Part shown: positions 49,549 through 58,602 of the stretch, one piece after another | Layout of the letters: every line of letters begins with the position of its first letter | How positions within the stretch are numbered: position 1 is the first letter of the stretch | Source: Streptomyces sp. GS7 | GTDB taxonomy: Bacteria > Actinomycetota > Actinomycetes > Streptomycetales > Streptomycetaceae | DNA length: 64,000 nt | NCBI RefSeq assembly: GCF_009834125.1 | Contig: NZ_CP047146.1 | Location: 3,589,501-3,653,500 of the forward strand | Direction: 5' to 3' | Position numbers and translations under genes: made by a program | The notes under the pieces: model-generated | Databases searched by the model: none | What the model was told of the DNA's origin: nothing | Seen by the model: the letters and a program-made list of their open reading frames with translations, nothing else

Positions 49549-50892
49549 ATGACCACCAACACCCCTGTGGTGTCAGACCGGTTGAGCGACGCGGCGGCGT
49601 TGCCGCTGCGCACGCTGGACCCGGCGGCGCCGCTGGACGATCTGGAATGGCTGGACCAGGCGGTCGGCGACGCCCGCGTGGTGGCGATCGGTGAGAGCGC
49701 GCACTACAACCGGGAGTTCTTCCGGCTTCGCCACCGGCTGCTGCGCTACCTGGCCGAGCGGCACGGGTTCAGCGCGTATGCGATGGAAACCGGGTTCGTC
49801 GAAGGGGAGTTGGTCGACAACTGGGTCCGCGGCGAAGGCGACGCCGGCGCCGAACGGCTCGGCCACGTCATGGCGAACGGCATGACGTCGCTGATGGGAG
49901 CCTGGGCGCCGATGCGGGCCCACCTGGAGTGGATGCGGCGGCACAACCACTCGGCCGCGCACCCGGTCGGCTTCTACGGGGTCGACATGCCCGGCTCGAT
50001 GGTGTCCCTGCTGCCCGGCCTCGACGCCGTGACCGCCTATCTCGCGCTGGTCGACCCCGAGTTCCCGGTCGACCCGGCCCTCCGGGAGACCGCCGCCGCC
50101 TTCGCGGCGCCCTCCGCGTTCGCCGCGCCCGCGGCCATCGCCGCCTACGGGGACCTCGCGACGGAACGCCGGAACGCGCTGACCGCCGGCCTCGCCGACC
50201 TCACGGCGCACCTGACGAGCCGGCGCCTGACCTACGTCCGGCGCACCTCCGCCGACGCCTTCGCGCGGGCGCTGCACGCGCTGCGCGTCACGGTCACCCT
50301 CGACGCGATGCTCCGCGAGATCGCCCGCGGGAACCGGGACGCGATGTCCCTCATCCGCGACGCCAGGATCGCGGACACCGTCGAGTGGGTGCTGGAGCGC
50401 GAGGACCGGATCGTCCTCGCCGCCCACAACGGACATGTGCAGCGCGCCCCGCACACCATGCCCGGTATGCCCGTCATGCCGATGGCGGGCGCGCACCTGG
50501 CCGACCGGCTGGGCTCGGACTACGTGGTCATCGGCACCACGACGGGGACCGGGCAGACCCTCAACACGGCGCCCGACTTCTACACCGGCACCCTCTTCGC
50601 CGACCTGGAGGAGACGCCCCGGTCCGGTAGCCTCGACGCGCTCATGAACACCGGCCACCGAGGCCCCTTCGCCGTCGACCTGCGCCGGCTGTCCGCAGCC
50701 GACACGGCCGCCGTGCGGAGCGTCTCACAGCAGCGCTACGGCACGTACTACGCCGACCAGAGCCCGCTGGCGGCCTTCGACGTCGTCGTCCACCTCCCCC
50801 ACGTCACCGCCGCCGAACCCGACCCCGCCGCCCTGGCCGAAGCGCCCCGCGACGTACGGGAGCCGTTCGCCAGCTGGATGTCGACGGCGTGA
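49549..50892 (+). CDS. Erythromycin esterase family protein
   Basis: 447 aa from ATG 49549, after GGAGAG. Active-site landmarks of the Ere family are in place: VVAIGESAHYNREFFRLRHR (about 45), FYGVDMPGSM (about 144), and the late His motif IVLAAHNGHVQRA (about 290). Ere enzymes hydrolyse the macrolide lactone; other members act on different esters or peptides. The conserved residues suggest an active hydrolase. Placement beside a helR-like gene hints at an antibiotic-resistance pair, without proof of substrate. Confidence 0.82.
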   Translation: MTTNTPVVSDRLSDAAALPLRTLDPAAPLDDLEWLDQAVGDARVVAIGESAHYNREFFRLRHRLLRYLAERHGFSAYAMETGFVEGELVDNWVRGEGDAGAERLGHVMANGMTSLMGAWAPMRAHLEWMRRHNHSAAHPVGFYGVDMPGSMVSLLPGLDAVTAYLALVDPEFPVDPALRETAAAFAAPSAFAAPAAIAAYGDLATERRNALTAGLADLTAHLTSRRLTYVRRTSADAFARALHALRVTVTLDAMLREIARGNRDAMSLIRDARIADTVEWVLEREDRIVLAAHNGHVQRAPHTMPGMPVMPMAGAHLADRLGSDYVVIGTTTGTGQTLNTAPDFYTGTLFADLEETPRSGSLDALMNTGHRGPFAVDLRRLSAADTAAVRSVSQQRYGTYYADQSPLAAFDVVVHLPHVTAAEPDPAALAEAPRDVREPFASWMSTA

Positions 50893-51103
50893 ATCCGGCG
50901 CCGTGACCGGAGCCCACGACCTGCACGCCGCACCTGAGCCCCGCCGCCCCCGGGAGGCGCCCCCCGGGAGATACGTTGTCCATGTGGCATTTCTCAGGGA
51001 ATGCGGCAGTTGGCGTGAGAAAGGGCAGCGGTCGTCCGGCAGCCGTCGGCAACGGCGGCGGCGCCGACACGAACGATCCCGTACACCTCGGTAGGGCAGA
51101 GCG

Positions 51104-52441
51104 ATGGCCGTCAGTCCGTCTTCGTCGAGACCCCCGGCACCGGAGGAGCAGACGCCGGTGCTGCACCTGTCCGCGCTGGTCAAGCGGCCGGTGGCGGACC
51201 GGGCCGGCCGGGTGCTGGGGCGGCTGGCCGATGTGATCGTGCGGCTGCGCGGCGCGGACTACCCGATCGTGACGGGGCTGGTGGCCGGCGTCGGCGGGCG
51301 CGAGCTGTTCGTTCCCGTCGAGCAGGTGGACTCCTTCGACGGGGGCGGACTCGTCCGGTTGGTGAGCGCCAAGGTGGATCTGCGGCCGTTCGTACGGCGC
51401 GAGGGGGAGGTGCTGCTCCGTGCCGATGTGCTCGGCCACCGGCTGATCGACGTGGCGGAGGCCCGGCTGGTGCGCGCCACGGACGTGGAACTGGCGTACC
51501 GCAACGGGCAGTGGCTGCTGTTCTGCGTCGACACCCACCGGCCGCGCCGGCTCCTGTGGGTCTTCGGGGAGCATGCGCACGAGCACCGGTGCCGGGACTG
51601 GAAGAGCTTCGAGCCGCTGATCGGGCATCGCCGCAGCGCGCTGGTGCGGCGCCCGACGGTGCGGATCCGCGGGCTGCGGCCGGCGGAGATCGCCGACCTG
51701 CTCGAAGAGGCGTCGAAGGACGAGGAGAGCGAGATCCTCGGGCACGTCCACCAGGACCCGGAACTGGAGGCCGACGTCTTCGAGGAACTGGAGGAGGACC
51801 TGGCCACCCGGCTCCTCGGCGCCCGCACCGACGAGGAGATCGCCGCGGTGCTCGGCCGGATGGGAGCCGATGACGCGGCCGACGCGATCGGCGACCTGCC
51901 CCAGGGGCGCCGCCGCCTGGTGCTGGAGCGGCTGCCGGCCGGGCAGCGCGCCAAGGTGCTGACGCTGATGGGCTTCAACGCCGACAGCGCGGGCGGGCTG
52001 ATGGGCATGGACTTCCTGGCGGTGCCGGGTACGACCCGCGTCGCCGAGGTCCTGGCGGCGGTACGGGACTCCCGCCGGCTGCAACCCGAGGCCCTGACCA
52101 GCGCGTACACGATGGACGAGGAGGGGCGGCTGACCGCGTCGGCCCGGCTGGTGGCGCTGCTCCAGGCCGCCCCGGACGCCCGGCTGAACGAGGTGAGCGA
52201 ACCGGACCCGGTACGGGTGGGACCCGACACCGACCTGGTGGATGTCGCGCTGCTGATGACGGACTACAACCTGATCACCCTGCCCGTCGTGGACGAGGAC
52301 GGGGTGCTGCTCGGCCTCATCACCGTCGACGACGTCCTCGAAGCGATGCTGCCGGAGGACTGGCGGCGCCGGGAGGTCGCCCCGCCGCCCGACGCCCACC
52401 GGGCCGCGAGCGCACCCCGGCACCAGGAACGGTCGCCATGA
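51104..52441 (+). CDS. PRC-barrel/MgtE-N/CBS protein, regulatory partner of the Nramp-like transporter
   Basis: 445 aa. Two PRC-barrel-like segments (about 18-145: VADRAGRVLGRLADVIVRLR, LRADVLGHRLIDVAEARLVR), MgtE N-terminal helical domain (RGLRPAEIADLLEEASKDEE, then LGRMGADDAADAIGDLPQG), then a CBS pair (about 300-430: YNLITLPVVDEDGVLLGLIT). There is no membrane pore, so it is the cytoplasmic Mg2+/nucleotide-sensing half without the MgtE channel. Its stop overlaps the transporter start (ATGA), so it probably gates or senses for it. Confidence 0.85.
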   Translation: MAVSPSSSRPPAPEEQTPVLHLSALVKRPVADRAGRVLGRLADVIVRLRGADYPIVTGLVAGVGGRELFVPVEQVDSFDGGGLVRLVSAKVDLRPFVRREGEVLLRADVLGHRLIDVAEARLVRATDVELAYRNGQWLLFCVDTHRPRRLLWVFGEHAHEHRCRDWKSFEPLIGHRRSALVRRPTVRIRGLRPAEIADLLEEASKDEESEILGHVHQDPELEADVFEELEEDLATRLLGARTDEEIAAVLGRMGADDAADAIGDLPQGRRRLVLERLPAGQRAKVLTLMGFNADSAGGLMGMDFLAVPGTTRVAEVLAAVRDSRRLQPEALTSAYTMDEEGRLTASARLVALLQAAPDARLNEVSEPDPVRVGPDTDLVDVALLMTDYNLITLPVVDEDGVLLGLITVDDVLEAMLPEDWRRREVAPPPDAHRAASAPRHQERSP

Positions 52442-54324
52442 GCGACCAGCACCGGCCGTCCGACCGGCCGTCCGACCGGCCGTCCGACCGGCCGCCGCGG
52501 ACGCCCGAGCCGACCCCGCGGCCGGGGCAGCCGCGGCCCCCCGCACCGGCCGCCCGGCCGGAGCGGCCCCAGCCTCCGGCGTCGGCGCCCCCGCCGAACC
52601 CGCCCCCGCCGAAGCCGCCGCAGCGCCCCGGGACCCCGCCGCCCGGCCGCGCGGCGGGGCCGCCGGCCGAGCCCGCAGGCCCCCCGAAAACCACGCCGGC
52701 CCGCCACCGGCCGCCGCCGATCCCCCCGGCCGCCGCCCCCGAGGGAGCCATCGAAGGGGCCCTGGGACGCGTCCGGCTCGACGAGGCGGACGCCGGCCGC
52801 GGCCTCAAACGCCGGCTGCTCACCTTCCTGGCGATCGTCGGCCCCGGCCTGGTCGTCATGGTCGGGGACAACGACGCCGGGGGCGTCTCCACGTACGCCC
52901 AGGCCGGCCAGAACCACGGCTACAGCCTGCTGTGGGTGCTGCTGCTGCTCGTTCCGGTCCTGATCGTCAACCAGGAGATGGTGGTCAGGCTCGGCGCCGT
53001 CACCGGAGTCGGGCACGCCCGGCTGATCCTGGAGCGGTTCGGCAGATTCTGGGGCTGGTTCAGCGTCGCGGATCTGTTCGTGCTCAACTTCCTCACCATC
53101 GTCACCGAGTTCATCGGTGTCTCGCTCGCCCTGAGCTACTTCGGGGTCAGCAAGTACATCGCCGTGCCGGTGGCCGCGCTCCTGCTGGTGGCGATCACCG
53201 CCAGCGGGAGCTTCCGCCGCTGGGAGCGGGCGATGCTCGGGTTCATCGCCGCCAGCCTGCTGCTCGTGCCCCTGGCCCTGCTGTCCCATCCGCGCTACGG
53301 ATCCGCCGCCTACCACCTGTTCGTGCCCGGCGTGCAGGGCGGCGTCTCGTCGAACGCGGTGCTGCTGATCATCGCGATCGTCGGCACCACGGTCGCCCCC
53401 TGGCAGCTGTTCTTCCAGCAGTCCAACATCATCGACAAGCGGATCACCCCGCGCTTCATCGGCCATGAGCGCGCGGACACCGTGCTGGGCTCCTTCGTCG
53501 TGGTCGGCGGCGCGATCGCGATCGTCATCGTCGCCGACTACGCGGTCCGCGGCACCGCCGCGGCCGGCCACTTCACGGACGCACTGGGCATCGCCACCGC
53601 GCTCGCCGACCACAGCCGCGTCCTGGGGGCACTGTTCGCCGTCGTCCTGCTGGACGCCTCGATCATCGGGGCCGCCGCGGTCACCCTGGCCACCAGCTAC
53701 GCCTTCGGCGACGTGTTCAACCTGCGCCACTCCCTGCACCGGAGCTTCGGCGAGGCCAAGGCGTTCTACACCAGCTACACCGGCATGGTCCTGGTCGCCG
53801 CCGCCGTGGTGCTGATCCCCGGCGCCCCGCTGGGCCTGATCACCACGGGCGTCCAGGCCCTGGCCGGACTGCTGCTGCCGTCCGCGAGCGTCTTCCTGCT
53901 GCTGCTGTGCAACGACCGGGCCGTGCTGGGCCCGTGGACCAATCCGCGCTGGCTCAACGTGCTGGCGTCCGTGATCATCGCGGTGCTGCTCACGCTCTCC
54001 GGGATCCTGGTCGCCACCACGCTCTTCCCGTCCCTGGACACCGCCCGGGTCGCCCTGTGGCTCAGCGTCCTCCTCGTCGCGGGGCTCCTCGCGGCCGGCG
54101 GCTGGCTGCACAACGTCCAGGGGCGCCGCGCCGCCGTCACCAGAGGCACCCCGCGGATCCCGCGCGCCGAACGGGAGAGCTGGCGCATGCCGCCGCTCAC
54201 CCTCCTCGAACCGGTCGTCTGGTCGCCCGGCCTGAAGCTCGGCATGGGCCTGCTCCGCGGCTATCTGCTGATCGCCGCCCTGCTCCTGCTGGTCAAGGCC
54301 GTCCAGCTCGGGGGAGTGGGGTGA
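52438..54324 (+). CDS. Nramp-related divalent metal transporter with Pro-rich N-terminus
   Basis: 628 aa. The first 120 residues are Pro/Arg-rich and start with three 12-bp-encoded PSDR repeats; the rest has about eleven membrane helices. The metal-site segment of helix 1 is VGDNDAGGVSTYAQAG (about 142-157), where true Nramp has D-P-G-N, and the helix 6 region is GTTVAPWQLFFQQSNIIDK. Nramp-related carriers with altered sites can move Mg2+. The coupled MgtE-N/CBS gene fits Mg2+ or Mn2+. Metal identity is inferred. Confidence 0.85.
   Translation: MSDQHRPSDRPSDRPSDRPPRTPEPTPRPGQPRPPAPAARPERPQPPASAPPPNPPPPKPPQRPGTPPPGRAAGPPAEPAGPPKTTPARHRPPPIPPAAAPEGAIEGALGRVRLDEADAGRGLKRRLLTFLAIVGPGLVVMVGDNDAGGVSTYAQAGQNHGYSLLWVLLLLVPVLIVNQEMVVRLGAVTGVGHARLILERFGRFWGWFSVADLFVLNFLTIVTEFIGVSLALSYFGVSKYIAVPVAALLLVAITASGSFRRWERAMLGFIAASLLLVPLALLSHPRYGSAAYHLFVPGVQGGVSSNAVLLIIAIVGTTVAPWQLFFQQSNIIDKRITPRFIGHERADTVLGSFVVVGGAIAIVIVADYAVRGTAAAGHFTDALGIATALADHSRVLGALFAVVLLDASIIGAAAVTLATSYAFGDVFNLRHSLHRSFGEAKAFYTSYTGMVLVAAAVVLIPGAPLGLITTGVQALAGLLLPSASVFLLLLCNDRAVLGPWTNPRWLNVLASVIIAVLLTLSGILVATTLFPSLDTARVALWLSVLLVAGLLAAGGWLHNVQGRRAAVTRGTPRIPRAERESWRMPPLTLLEPVVWSPGLKLGMGLLRGYLLIAALLLLVKAVQLGGVG
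52452..52494 (+). repeat. Tandem 12-bp repeat CCGGCCGTCCGA, 3.5 copies
   Basis: Three exact copies at 52452, 52464 and 52476 followed by a partial one, within the first codons of the transporter gene, encoding PSDR repeats. In-frame slippage could change the tail length between strains. Confidence 0.85.
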
Positions 54325-54414
54325 GCGGCCCGACGGCGCGGTGCAGCCGGCTGCCGGTGTGCACGGCGGGCGGGGCGGGCGGCCGAAGTCCGCGCCGGAG
54401 CGCCCGGCACGTCG

Positions 54415-55164
54415 TCACTCGCGGGTGCCGCGGCCGGCGGTGTTCAGGGCGGCGCCGGCCTGGTCGGCGAGGGTGACCGCGACGAGCCGGGCCTGCAGCG
54501 TCGGCCGGGCGTCGGGGGAGGGCTGAAGCATGAACCTGCCCTGGTAACGGCCGTTGCCGATCGCCCGCAGCTCGATCTCCTCCGGCGGCCAGCCGTGCTC
54601 GCCGACGTCCCATCGCCTGCGGCCCGCGGTCACGCTGCCGTCCTGTTCCAGCCGGGGCGGGTGGCCGAGCAGCGTCCCGTACTCGAAGCGGCAGGCCCGC
54701 AGCCCCAGCAGCTCGACCAGCTCCTGACGGACGTGGTCGACCACCGCCTCGGCCGACGGCGCCGACTGCGCCAGCTCGGTGGTCTCGTGGATCCGGCGCA
54801 GCTGCGCGGCGTCGGTGACGGCGACCACCTGAAGCCGCCGGGCCCGGGCGGCCAGCTGGGAGACCGCCAGCCCCACCAGCATCAGCAGGATCGCGGTCGT
54901 GACGTCTTCGCCACGGCTGATGCCGAAGCTTTCGTACGGCGGGGTGAGGAAGAAGTCGAACCACGCCGCCGCGGACAGCGCCGACACCGCACCCGCCACC
55001 CGGCTCCCATTGGCCGCGATCGCCACCACGGCCACGACGAAGATCAGCGCCGTGTTCGTTCCCGACACGGTGCCGCGGAACGGCACCAGCACCAGTGCGA
55101 GCAGCAGGGGGACGACCACGGCAGCACCCACCGCGATGCGGTCACGAAGCGGAAATCCGGTCAC
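54415..55164 (-). CDS. KdpD-type DUF4118 membrane protein without kinase domain
   Basis: 249 aa from GTG 55164 after GGGAGGTG. Four hydrophobic helices (VVVPLLLALVLVPF, LIFVVAVVAIAANGS, VAGAVSALSAAAWFDFF, AILLMLVGLAVSQLAAR) with the DFFLTPPYESFGI signature of the KdpD transmembrane domain, then a GAF-like soluble part (about 125-240). There is no phospho-acceptor His or ATPase domain, so it is a truncated or accessory sensor rather than a kinase. Confidence 0.75.
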   Translation of the reverse strand: MTGFPLRDRIAVGAAVVVPLLLALVLVPFRGTVSGTNTALIFVVAVVAIAANGSRVAGAVSALSAAAWFDFFLTPPYESFGISRGEDVTTAILLMLVGLAVSQLAARARRLQVVAVTDAAQLRRIHETTELAQSAPSAEAVVDHVRQELVELLGLRACRFEYGTLLGHPPRLEQDGSVTAGRRRWDVGEHGWPPEEIELRAIGNGRYQGRFMLQPSPDARPTLQARLVAVTLADQAGAALNTAGRGTRE

Positions 55165-55331
55165 TCGGACACCTCCCATATCTGCTTTACCACGGTATGC
55201 ACAGGAAATTCCTGAATGTCATAAAGCGGGGGACGTGCTCCGGCCCCGATGCCCGCCCGCCACCGGACGCCGCCTCCGTGCCGCCGGTCCACCATGGAGG
55301 AGAGAGCGGGGAGGGGGAAAGGGAGGTCCCC

Positions 55332-55823
55332 ATGTCTCCGATGCGGACCGCACGCGGCCGCGACGTACCGGGCAGGGATGGTGCACCGCGCCGCTGGAGC
55401 CCCGAGATCGCCGCGACGCTGGTGGTCATCGCCGTGGGTGCCGCCGAGATGGCGGTGCTGCGCCTCGCGCCGCCCGACCGGCGTCCGGTCATCAGCGCCG
55501 GACTCCTCGGCGGCGCCCTGGCGGCCCTCGTGCTCTTCGCCGTCCTGTGGCACCGCCGGCACACACCGGCCAGGGAGGTCCACCACCCCGCGCTTCCGGA
55601 GGCCGGACCCGACGGATGGTTCGGCGTGGACGCGCTTGAAGGCTTCCCCATGGAAGAGCTCCGCCCCCTGCTGCAGACCCCCGACGCCCCCGACCTGAAC
55701 CAGCTGTACACGGCATGGGTCCTCGTCCGTCACGGCCACGACGCGCCCTGGATCTCCCACCACCTGAACCTTCCCCCTGCCGCCGTCCGCCTCCTCGTCG
55801 ACGCCGCGCAGCAGCGGCAGTGA
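55332..55823 (+). CDS. Small membrane protein, unknown
   Basis: 163 aa from ATG 55332 with GGGAGG upstream. Two membrane helices (IAATLVVIAVGAAEMAVLRL and GLLGGALAALVLFAVLW), then a soluble end with a helical segment (LDVGAL-like: GVDALEGFPMEELRPLL) and ISHHLNLPPAAVRLLVDAA, an HTH-like helix pair. Family unknown. It lies in a stress/transporter neighbourhood, with no operon partner. Confidence 0.55.
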   Translation: MSPMRTARGRDVPGRDGAPRRWSPEIAATLVVIAVGAAEMAVLRLAPPDRRPVISAGLLGGALAALVLFAVLWHRRHTPAREVHHPALPEAGPDGWFGVDALEGFPMEELRPLLQTPDAPDLNQLYTAWVLVRHGHDAPWISHHLNLPPAAVRLLVDAAQQRQ

Positions 55824-55956
55824 TGCCCGCGCGACCAGCGGCTCGTCAGCTGGAACCGCCGAGTCCGGCACCCCTCCCACGACGGCCGGCGCATCCTCGT
55901 CTCCCGCGCCGCGGGGGCCGGTCCCCGTCCCCGTCGGATAACCACTCGACATCGTC

Positions 55957-55970
55957 TGGCCGATCGGCTA
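55957..55970. promoter_or_regulatory. Near-palindrome in the TetR gene promoter
   Basis: TGGCCGATCGGCTA: arms TnGCCGA/TCGGCnA, a 14-bp symmetric site 12 bp before the TetR start; TGGCCA recurs at 55977-55982. Probable autoregulatory operator. Confidence 0.45.
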
Positions 55971-55981
55971 AATTTCTGGCC

Positions 55982-56656
55982 ATGCGGTCAGAAAATGATC
56001 CAAGTGGCCAGTCCGGCAACGGGGAGAGCGGGACGGCGACACCGGACTCGGAGCGCTCTCTCATCGAGAGGGTGCGCCGTGCCCAGATCATCGACGCTGC
56101 CATTGACGTCATTGCGGCACGGGGGTTCGCGAAGGCGTCAATGGCGCAGATCGCCGAGCGGGCCGGCATCAGCAAGGGCGTGATCTCGTATCACTTCGCC
56201 GGCAAGAGCGAGTTGATCGAGCGGACCGTCGAGCAGGTCTACGAAGGTCTGGGCGCTTTCGTGGCGGCCCGGCTCGAAGGGCAGACCGGAACGGCCGCCT
56301 GGCTGCGCGTCTATGTCGGTTCGGTGGCCGAGTACATGTCCGGCCACCGGACCCAACTCGCCGCGCTGGGTGAGATCTTCACCCACTTCCGCACCGACGA
56401 CGGCGATCTGCGGTACGGCATCGCTTCCAGCGAGCCGATCTACACCCGCGTGGAAGAGGTCTTCCGTGAGGGGCAACTGCGGGGCGAGCTACGGCCGTTC
56501 GACACCCGCGTCATGGCCGTCAGCCTGCAGGCCGGCATCGACGACATGTTCGGCTACTGGGCCACGCATCCCGACCACGACCTGACGGCCCACGCTCGCG
56601 AACTCATCGACCTCTTCTGGCACGCGACCCGAGCGGACAGCCGGGGCGAACCCTGA
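55982..56656 (+). CDS. TetR family transcriptional regulator
   Basis: 224 aa from ATG 55982. HTH residues about 30-80: RRAQIIDAAIDVIAARGFAK, then ASMAQIAERAGISKGVISYH, then FAGKSELIERTVEQVY. The ligand domain follows. It is directly upstream of and co-directional with an acyltransferase-3 membrane protein (28 bp gap), which is its likely target besides itself. Confidence 0.85.
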   Translation: MRSENDPSGQSGNGESGTATPDSERSLIERVRRAQIIDAAIDVIAARGFAKASMAQIAERAGISKGVISYHFAGKSELIERTVEQVYEGLGAFVAARLEGQTGTAAWLRVYVGSVAEYMSGHRTQLAALGEIFTHFRTDDGDLRYGIASSEPIYTRVEEVFREGQLRGELRPFDTRVMAVSLQAGIDDMFGYWATHPDHDLTAHARELIDLFWHATRADSRGEP

Positions 56657-56684
56657 GAAACACACATCGAACGGGGGAATTTCG

Positions 56685-57911
56685 ATGGCACACGACACCG
56701 GGCGCGCGGCCGCGCCCGCCGGCACCGCGGGATCCGTGGGACCCGTGGGCTTACGCCTGCACTACATCGACAACCTGCGCATCGGCCTGACGGCTCTGGT
56801 GGTGCTGCACCACACGGCCGTCACCTACGGCAACATCCCCGCCTGGTACTACACCGAGCCCGCCAAGGACGGCTCCGGACGGCTCCTGGACGTCTTCGTC
56901 GTCTTCAACCAGGCGTTCTTCATGGGGTTCTTCTTCATGATCGCCGGATACTTCACCCCGGCGTCCTATGACCGGAAGGGCTCGCGCCGCTTCCTCCGGG
57001 ACCGCCTGAAGCGCCTCGGTATCCCACTCCTCGCCTTCCTGCTGCTGATCCGGCCTCTCACGGACCTCGGTGGGTACCTCCATCTGCGGTCCGTCTTCGC
57101 CGCGCGCGGTGACGCCCTCCCGTACTGGCTCTACTACCTGGCGAGTTGGGACGCGGGCCCGCTCTGGTTCGCCGAAGTGCTCCTGTTGTTCGCCCTGCTC
57201 TACGTCCTCGTACGCCGCCGCCGTGCCCACCGCCTCCCGGCCACGCCCGGTGGGACGGCCGACGAGCCGACGCCGATCCGGACGCAGCCGCCGGGGTCCA
57301 CGGCGACTGCGCCGAAGCCGCGCGCCATCGTCCTCTTCACCGCCGCCCTCGCCCTCGCCACCTACCTCTGGCGCATCCTCGTGCCGAGCGGCACCTATGT
57401 CCCGTTCCTCGGACTGCCGTCCTCCGCCTATCTGATGCAGTATGCGAGCTTCTTCGTTCTCGGGGTCCTCGCCTACCGCCGCGGCTGGCCGCAGTCCCTC
57501 TCCCGCCGCACGGGCTACCTGGGATTCGCCGCCGCGACGGCTGCGACCCTCGCCTACCTCCCGTTCGTCGCCGTGGTGAAGGCAGGCGCGACGGACGGGT
57601 ACGGGACCTGGCAGTCACTTGTCGCCGCGGCATGGGAGTCGACGTTCGCGGTCGGCATCGTCATAGGTCTGACGGTGCTCTTCCGCGAACGCCTCAACCG
57701 CCAGGGCCGTACCGCCGCGTTCCTCGCCCGGCACGCCTTCGCGGTCTACGTCCTGCACGCGCCGGTGCTCGTCGCGCTCGGGCACGCCTTCCACTGGCTG
57801 CACGCCCCGGCCGTCGCCAAGTTCGCGCTCGTCGCCGCCCTCGCGCTGCCGGCATGCTGGGCGGTCGCCTACGTGGTCCGCCGCCTACCGCGCGCCGACC
57901 GGGTGCTGTAG
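56685..57911 (+). CDS. Acyltransferase family 3 membrane protein
   Basis: 408 aa. Ten or so helices; the signature is RLHYIDNLRIGLTALVVLHH (24-43) with the catalytic His of the family, then FFMGFFFMIAGYFTPASYDR. The linker DEPTPIRTQPPGSTATAPKP (about 190) splits the core. OafB/OpgC-like proteins O-acylate surface sugars or lipids; here the acceptor is unknown. In an operon with a TetR regulator, so expression is ligand-controlled. Confidence 0.8.
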   Translation: MAHDTGRAAAPAGTAGSVGPVGLRLHYIDNLRIGLTALVVLHHTAVTYGNIPAWYYTEPAKDGSGRLLDVFVVFNQAFFMGFFFMIAGYFTPASYDRKGSRRFLRDRLKRLGIPLLAFLLLIRPLTDLGGYLHLRSVFAARGDALPYWLYYLASWDAGPLWFAEVLLLFALLYVLVRRRRAHRLPATPGGTADEPTPIRTQPPGSTATAPKPRAIVLFTAALALATYLWRILVPSGTYVPFLGLPSSAYLMQYASFFVLGVLAYRRGWPQSLSRRTGYLGFAAATAATLAYLPFVAVVKAGATDGYGTWQSLVAAAWESTFAVGIVIGLTVLFRERLNRQGRTAAFLARHAFAVYVLHAPVLVALGHAFHWLHAPAVAKFALVAALALPACWAVAYVVRRLPRADRVL

Positions 57912-58015
57912 GGCCGGCCGGCGGGGGACGGCGGAGCGGAACGGCCTGCCGGGCCGGGGCCCGGACCCCGGCAGGCCGTATCGCGTGTGCGCAGACCCGG
58001 GCCGGGCCGTGCTCC

Positions 58016-58480
58016 TCACAGGCCGATCGACAGCGGTTCGGCCGGGATCGCCGAGGTCGCCAACGCGCCCAGGCGAGTGCCGAGTTCGCGCGGGGAGAAC
58101 AGATCGGGACCCCGATGGTCGGCGATGTCCCGGTGCCGCCACCACTTCAGCCCGCTGATGTGCTCGGCTGCGAGTGCGTCGTCGGACAGGACGCCGCGAG
58201 GTGCGAAGTGGGCGGTGCATACGAGGAAGTAGTCGTTGACCACGCCGTCGTAGCCCTCGACGTGGTCGGGTGCGACGACTTCCTGATGCCACACGTGAGG
58301 TGGTCCACGGGGACGAGCAACCGAAGGCCGTCCAGGGTGTCGAAGACCGGGCTCGCCACCCATGCGCCGATCGGCACCGTGACCAGGATGGGGCGGAAGG
58401 GGTGCCCGTACGGGCCGGTCAGCGGCGCGCTGACCGGCCGTTTCGCCTGTCGCTGTCCGTCGGTGAGCGTCGCAGCCATG
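58016..58480 (-). pseudogene. Chimeric relic: DUF2231 N-terminus joined out of frame to a NUDIX C-terminus
   Basis: The upstream frame (58480 to about 58300) reads GPYGHPFRPILVTVPIGAWV and then ASPVFDTLDGLRLLV, a DUF2231 start that breaks off early. The downstream frame (about 58310-58016) reads PPHVWHQEVVAPDHVEGYDG, then YFLVCTAHFAPRG and ISGLKWWRHRDIADHRGPDL, the C-terminal half of a NUDIX hydrolase without the NUDIX box. The two are in different frames. Neither domain can be complete. Confidence 0.65.
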
Positions 58481-58602
58481 GCTGCCTCCCTGAGCTATTT
58501 CACCAAAGATTGTTGGTGGTATTGCCTGAGGAGGTCAAGGGAACCTGCAGTACCCACCCGGGAAGTAGTTACGCCCACGCAGCTGTGCGATAGCGTTCCT
58601 GT

